This document shows, piece after piece, positions 62,472 to 64,000 of a DNA stretch of 64,000 bases. How positions within the stretch are numbered: position 1 is the first letter of the stretch; every line of letters begins with the position of its first letter. The stretch covers positions 7,276,001 through 7,340,000 of the forward strand of contig NC_065878.1 in NCBI RefSeq assembly GCF_933775445.1, read 5' to 3'. The position numbers and the translations under genes are program-made. Source of the stretch: Argentina anserina (lineage: Eukaryota; Streptophyta; Magnoliopsida; Rosales; Rosaceae). The notes beneath the pieces were generated by a model. The model ran no database searches, was not told the origin of the DNA, and worked only from the letters and a program-made list of their open reading frames with translations.

Positions 62472-62794
62472 GGTTAGTAGCTACTGCTCAAGAACATCAC
62501 ACAATTTCAAACCTACTGTAATAGTCAGCACTTCAAGCAAATAAATAAAACAGCAGCAAATTTGAAGCCGCTGAATGGTGCAGCCCTCTAACCTAGTATC
62601 ATACTATTTAAGCAATATGCCTGTTGCAAATGCCTAGTAACTGCTGCTCAAGAACTTCAAACAGATCTTAAAATTAAACCTACTGTGCTAGTCAACACTT
62701 CAAGCAGATAGAACAAATAACACTAAAATTGAAGCAGCTGCAAGGCACAACCCCTAACCTATGATACTATTTAAGCAATATGCCATTGCAAATG
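62472..62794. repeat. ~161-bp tandem repeats, copy 2
   Basis: Counterpart of 27729-28051, with two SNPs. The ATCTAACAAAAGC repeats follow at about 63131-63650, and nothing gene-like is seen to the right edge. Confidence 0.7.
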
Positions 62795-64000
62795 CCTGCA
62801 CTCCAATATTCTTCAAGAATTCATAGCAAAAGCATTAGCTAAAAGAGTTAAAACCACATGCTGCTAGCAAAGAAAACTGACAAGGGAGCTCCACTGTAGG
62901 TCTTAGAAAAGATTGTTTAAGGTTTGATCAGGGGATGGCCTAGATGGTTATGCCAGTACCAGAATAGTAATTCTTTCCCCTGTGACATATGAGCACTTTA
63001 TCTGAACACAGGCTTTCAATTTTGATATTAAATCATCATACAATAAACCAGGGGAGCCCACCATCCGGCTAAATCTCACTAATACGATAACACTACCAAA
63101 ATCATCCTACACAATCAATCAAGATGAAATCACAGGAATATCTAACAAAAGCCTCATTAATCACCCAATCGACAACAAAAATAAACTACCCCTGAACTCC
63201 ACAACATATTTGCATCATTTGTCTCAAAATTCTACTTTTACAATAACACTATCAATGCAAAATCCTACACAACCTACCAAGCTGAAAACACAAAGGATTA
63301 TCTAACAAAAGCATTATTAGATTATCCAGTCGGCCACAAATTGTCTGCCCCTGAATTCTACTTATACAAACAAAAATACTACAAAAATTCTACACAGATA
63401 ACCAAGCTAAGAACACAAAGGAATAACTATCAAAAGCATCACTGGAATATCTAACAGAAGAATAGTTATTCTGCACTAGACCAAAATAACTATCCTTTCC
63501 CCAATCACATACGGGCACTATGTCTGAAATAGAGGGTTTCGATATATGAAATCAGCCTCCAATAAACTAGTGAAGTCTTCACTATCCATTTATATTATAT
63601 TTATACGATAACAATACCAAAATCCTACACAACCAACCAAGCTAAAAACACAACCAACCAACCAATCAATCACATGTATAAAGCCTTCAGTATTGCGAGG
63701 AATATCCAACTTTAGGATACATCATACATGTGTAATTGGCATGATAAAGCTGAAGTGATGCTACAAATTATGTTTTAGCAAATACCATTCTATTAGGCTG
63801 ATCTTCATGGAAGTTTAAGGGAAAGCGAAAAAGAAATTTAAGATTTCCTTTGGCATTTCAACCCTTTCAATAGTTCAAATTTCTTTTAGTTCGTATTCCA
63901 GAACCAAGTCTACAGTAAATGACAAAAGATACGTAGAAAAGAAAAGGTAAAAGTTAGATAACAGAGAGACAGTGAGGGTTAACAAAGACCACAACAGTAT

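Larger units (their letters stand above)
34537..64000 (+). repeat. Copy 2 of the ~34.7-kb direct duplication
   Basis: Matches 1-29247 throughout and runs off the right edge. Relative to copy 1 it keeps 138 bp at 35885-36022, has a poly-C run three bases shorter near 43900, has about 60 bp more repeat units in the solo LTR, and has small indels near 63158 and 63382. Confidence 0.97.

Overview
The window looks like nuclear DNA of a eudicot plant. It is AT-rich and has intron-containing genes with GT-AG borders, a coiled-coil NB-ARC leucine-rich-repeat (CNL) resistance-type gene, a plant CAF1 deadenylase, and plant transposable elements (L1-type LINE, Ty3/gypsy-type solo LTR, CACTA, hAT, foldback and tRNA-SINE elements). 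A rosid, perhaps Rosaceae, is my guess from the style of the CNL and of the repeats; nothing here proves it.

The dominant structure is a direct duplication with a period of about 34.5-34.75 kb. Bases 1-29247 recur at 34537-64000 in the same order and orientation. Bases 29248-34536 are seen once, because their second copy would fall beyond the window. The first ~1.3 kb of the two copies differs at about two dozen places. The following ~5.4 kb looks identical, and the rest differs by scattered SNPs, homopolymer or SSR length and repeat-unit number. This is either a recent segmental duplication or two haplotypes placed end to end by an assembler.

Layout of one unit (copy 1; add 34536-34753 for copy 2). 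1-1340: unassigned. 1675-2570 (-): a chimeric pseudogene joining importin-alpha exons to a CAF1 fragment. 3528-4733 (-): the one apparently intact gene, a CAF1 deadenylase, with a TATA box and three palindromic promoter elements. 5011-8124: AT-rich intergenic DNA with a 24-bp tandem repeat. 8125-10721 (-): a dead, 5'-truncated LINE. 11500-17978: a mosaic with a CACTA-like left end, fragments of a CCT chaperonin gene (-), an RlmN-like radical-SAM methyltransferase gene (-) and a NAP1 histone-chaperone gene (+), a 2.7-kb solo LTR with a 5-bp target duplication, and a small CACTA-like element. 18131-21042 (+): a CNL pseudogene with W-boxes and three disabling lesions. 22841-25214: four small non-autonomous elements (GC-rich foldback, TA-flanked MITE, tRNA-SINE, hAT-like). 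26217-27082 (+): a P-class PPR pseudogene. 27729-30750: diverged tandem repeats. 31288-31690 (-): promoter and first exons of an unidentified transcript. 32634-33816 (-): an internal fragment of a SAICAR synthetase (PUR7) gene.

The genes do not form a pathway. The unit is mostly a collection of broken, intron-bearing pieces of unrelated housekeeping genes embedded in transposon debris, around one probably working CAF1 gene and one dead resistance gene. Every lesion I could compare is shared by both copies, so the genes decayed before the two copies separated.
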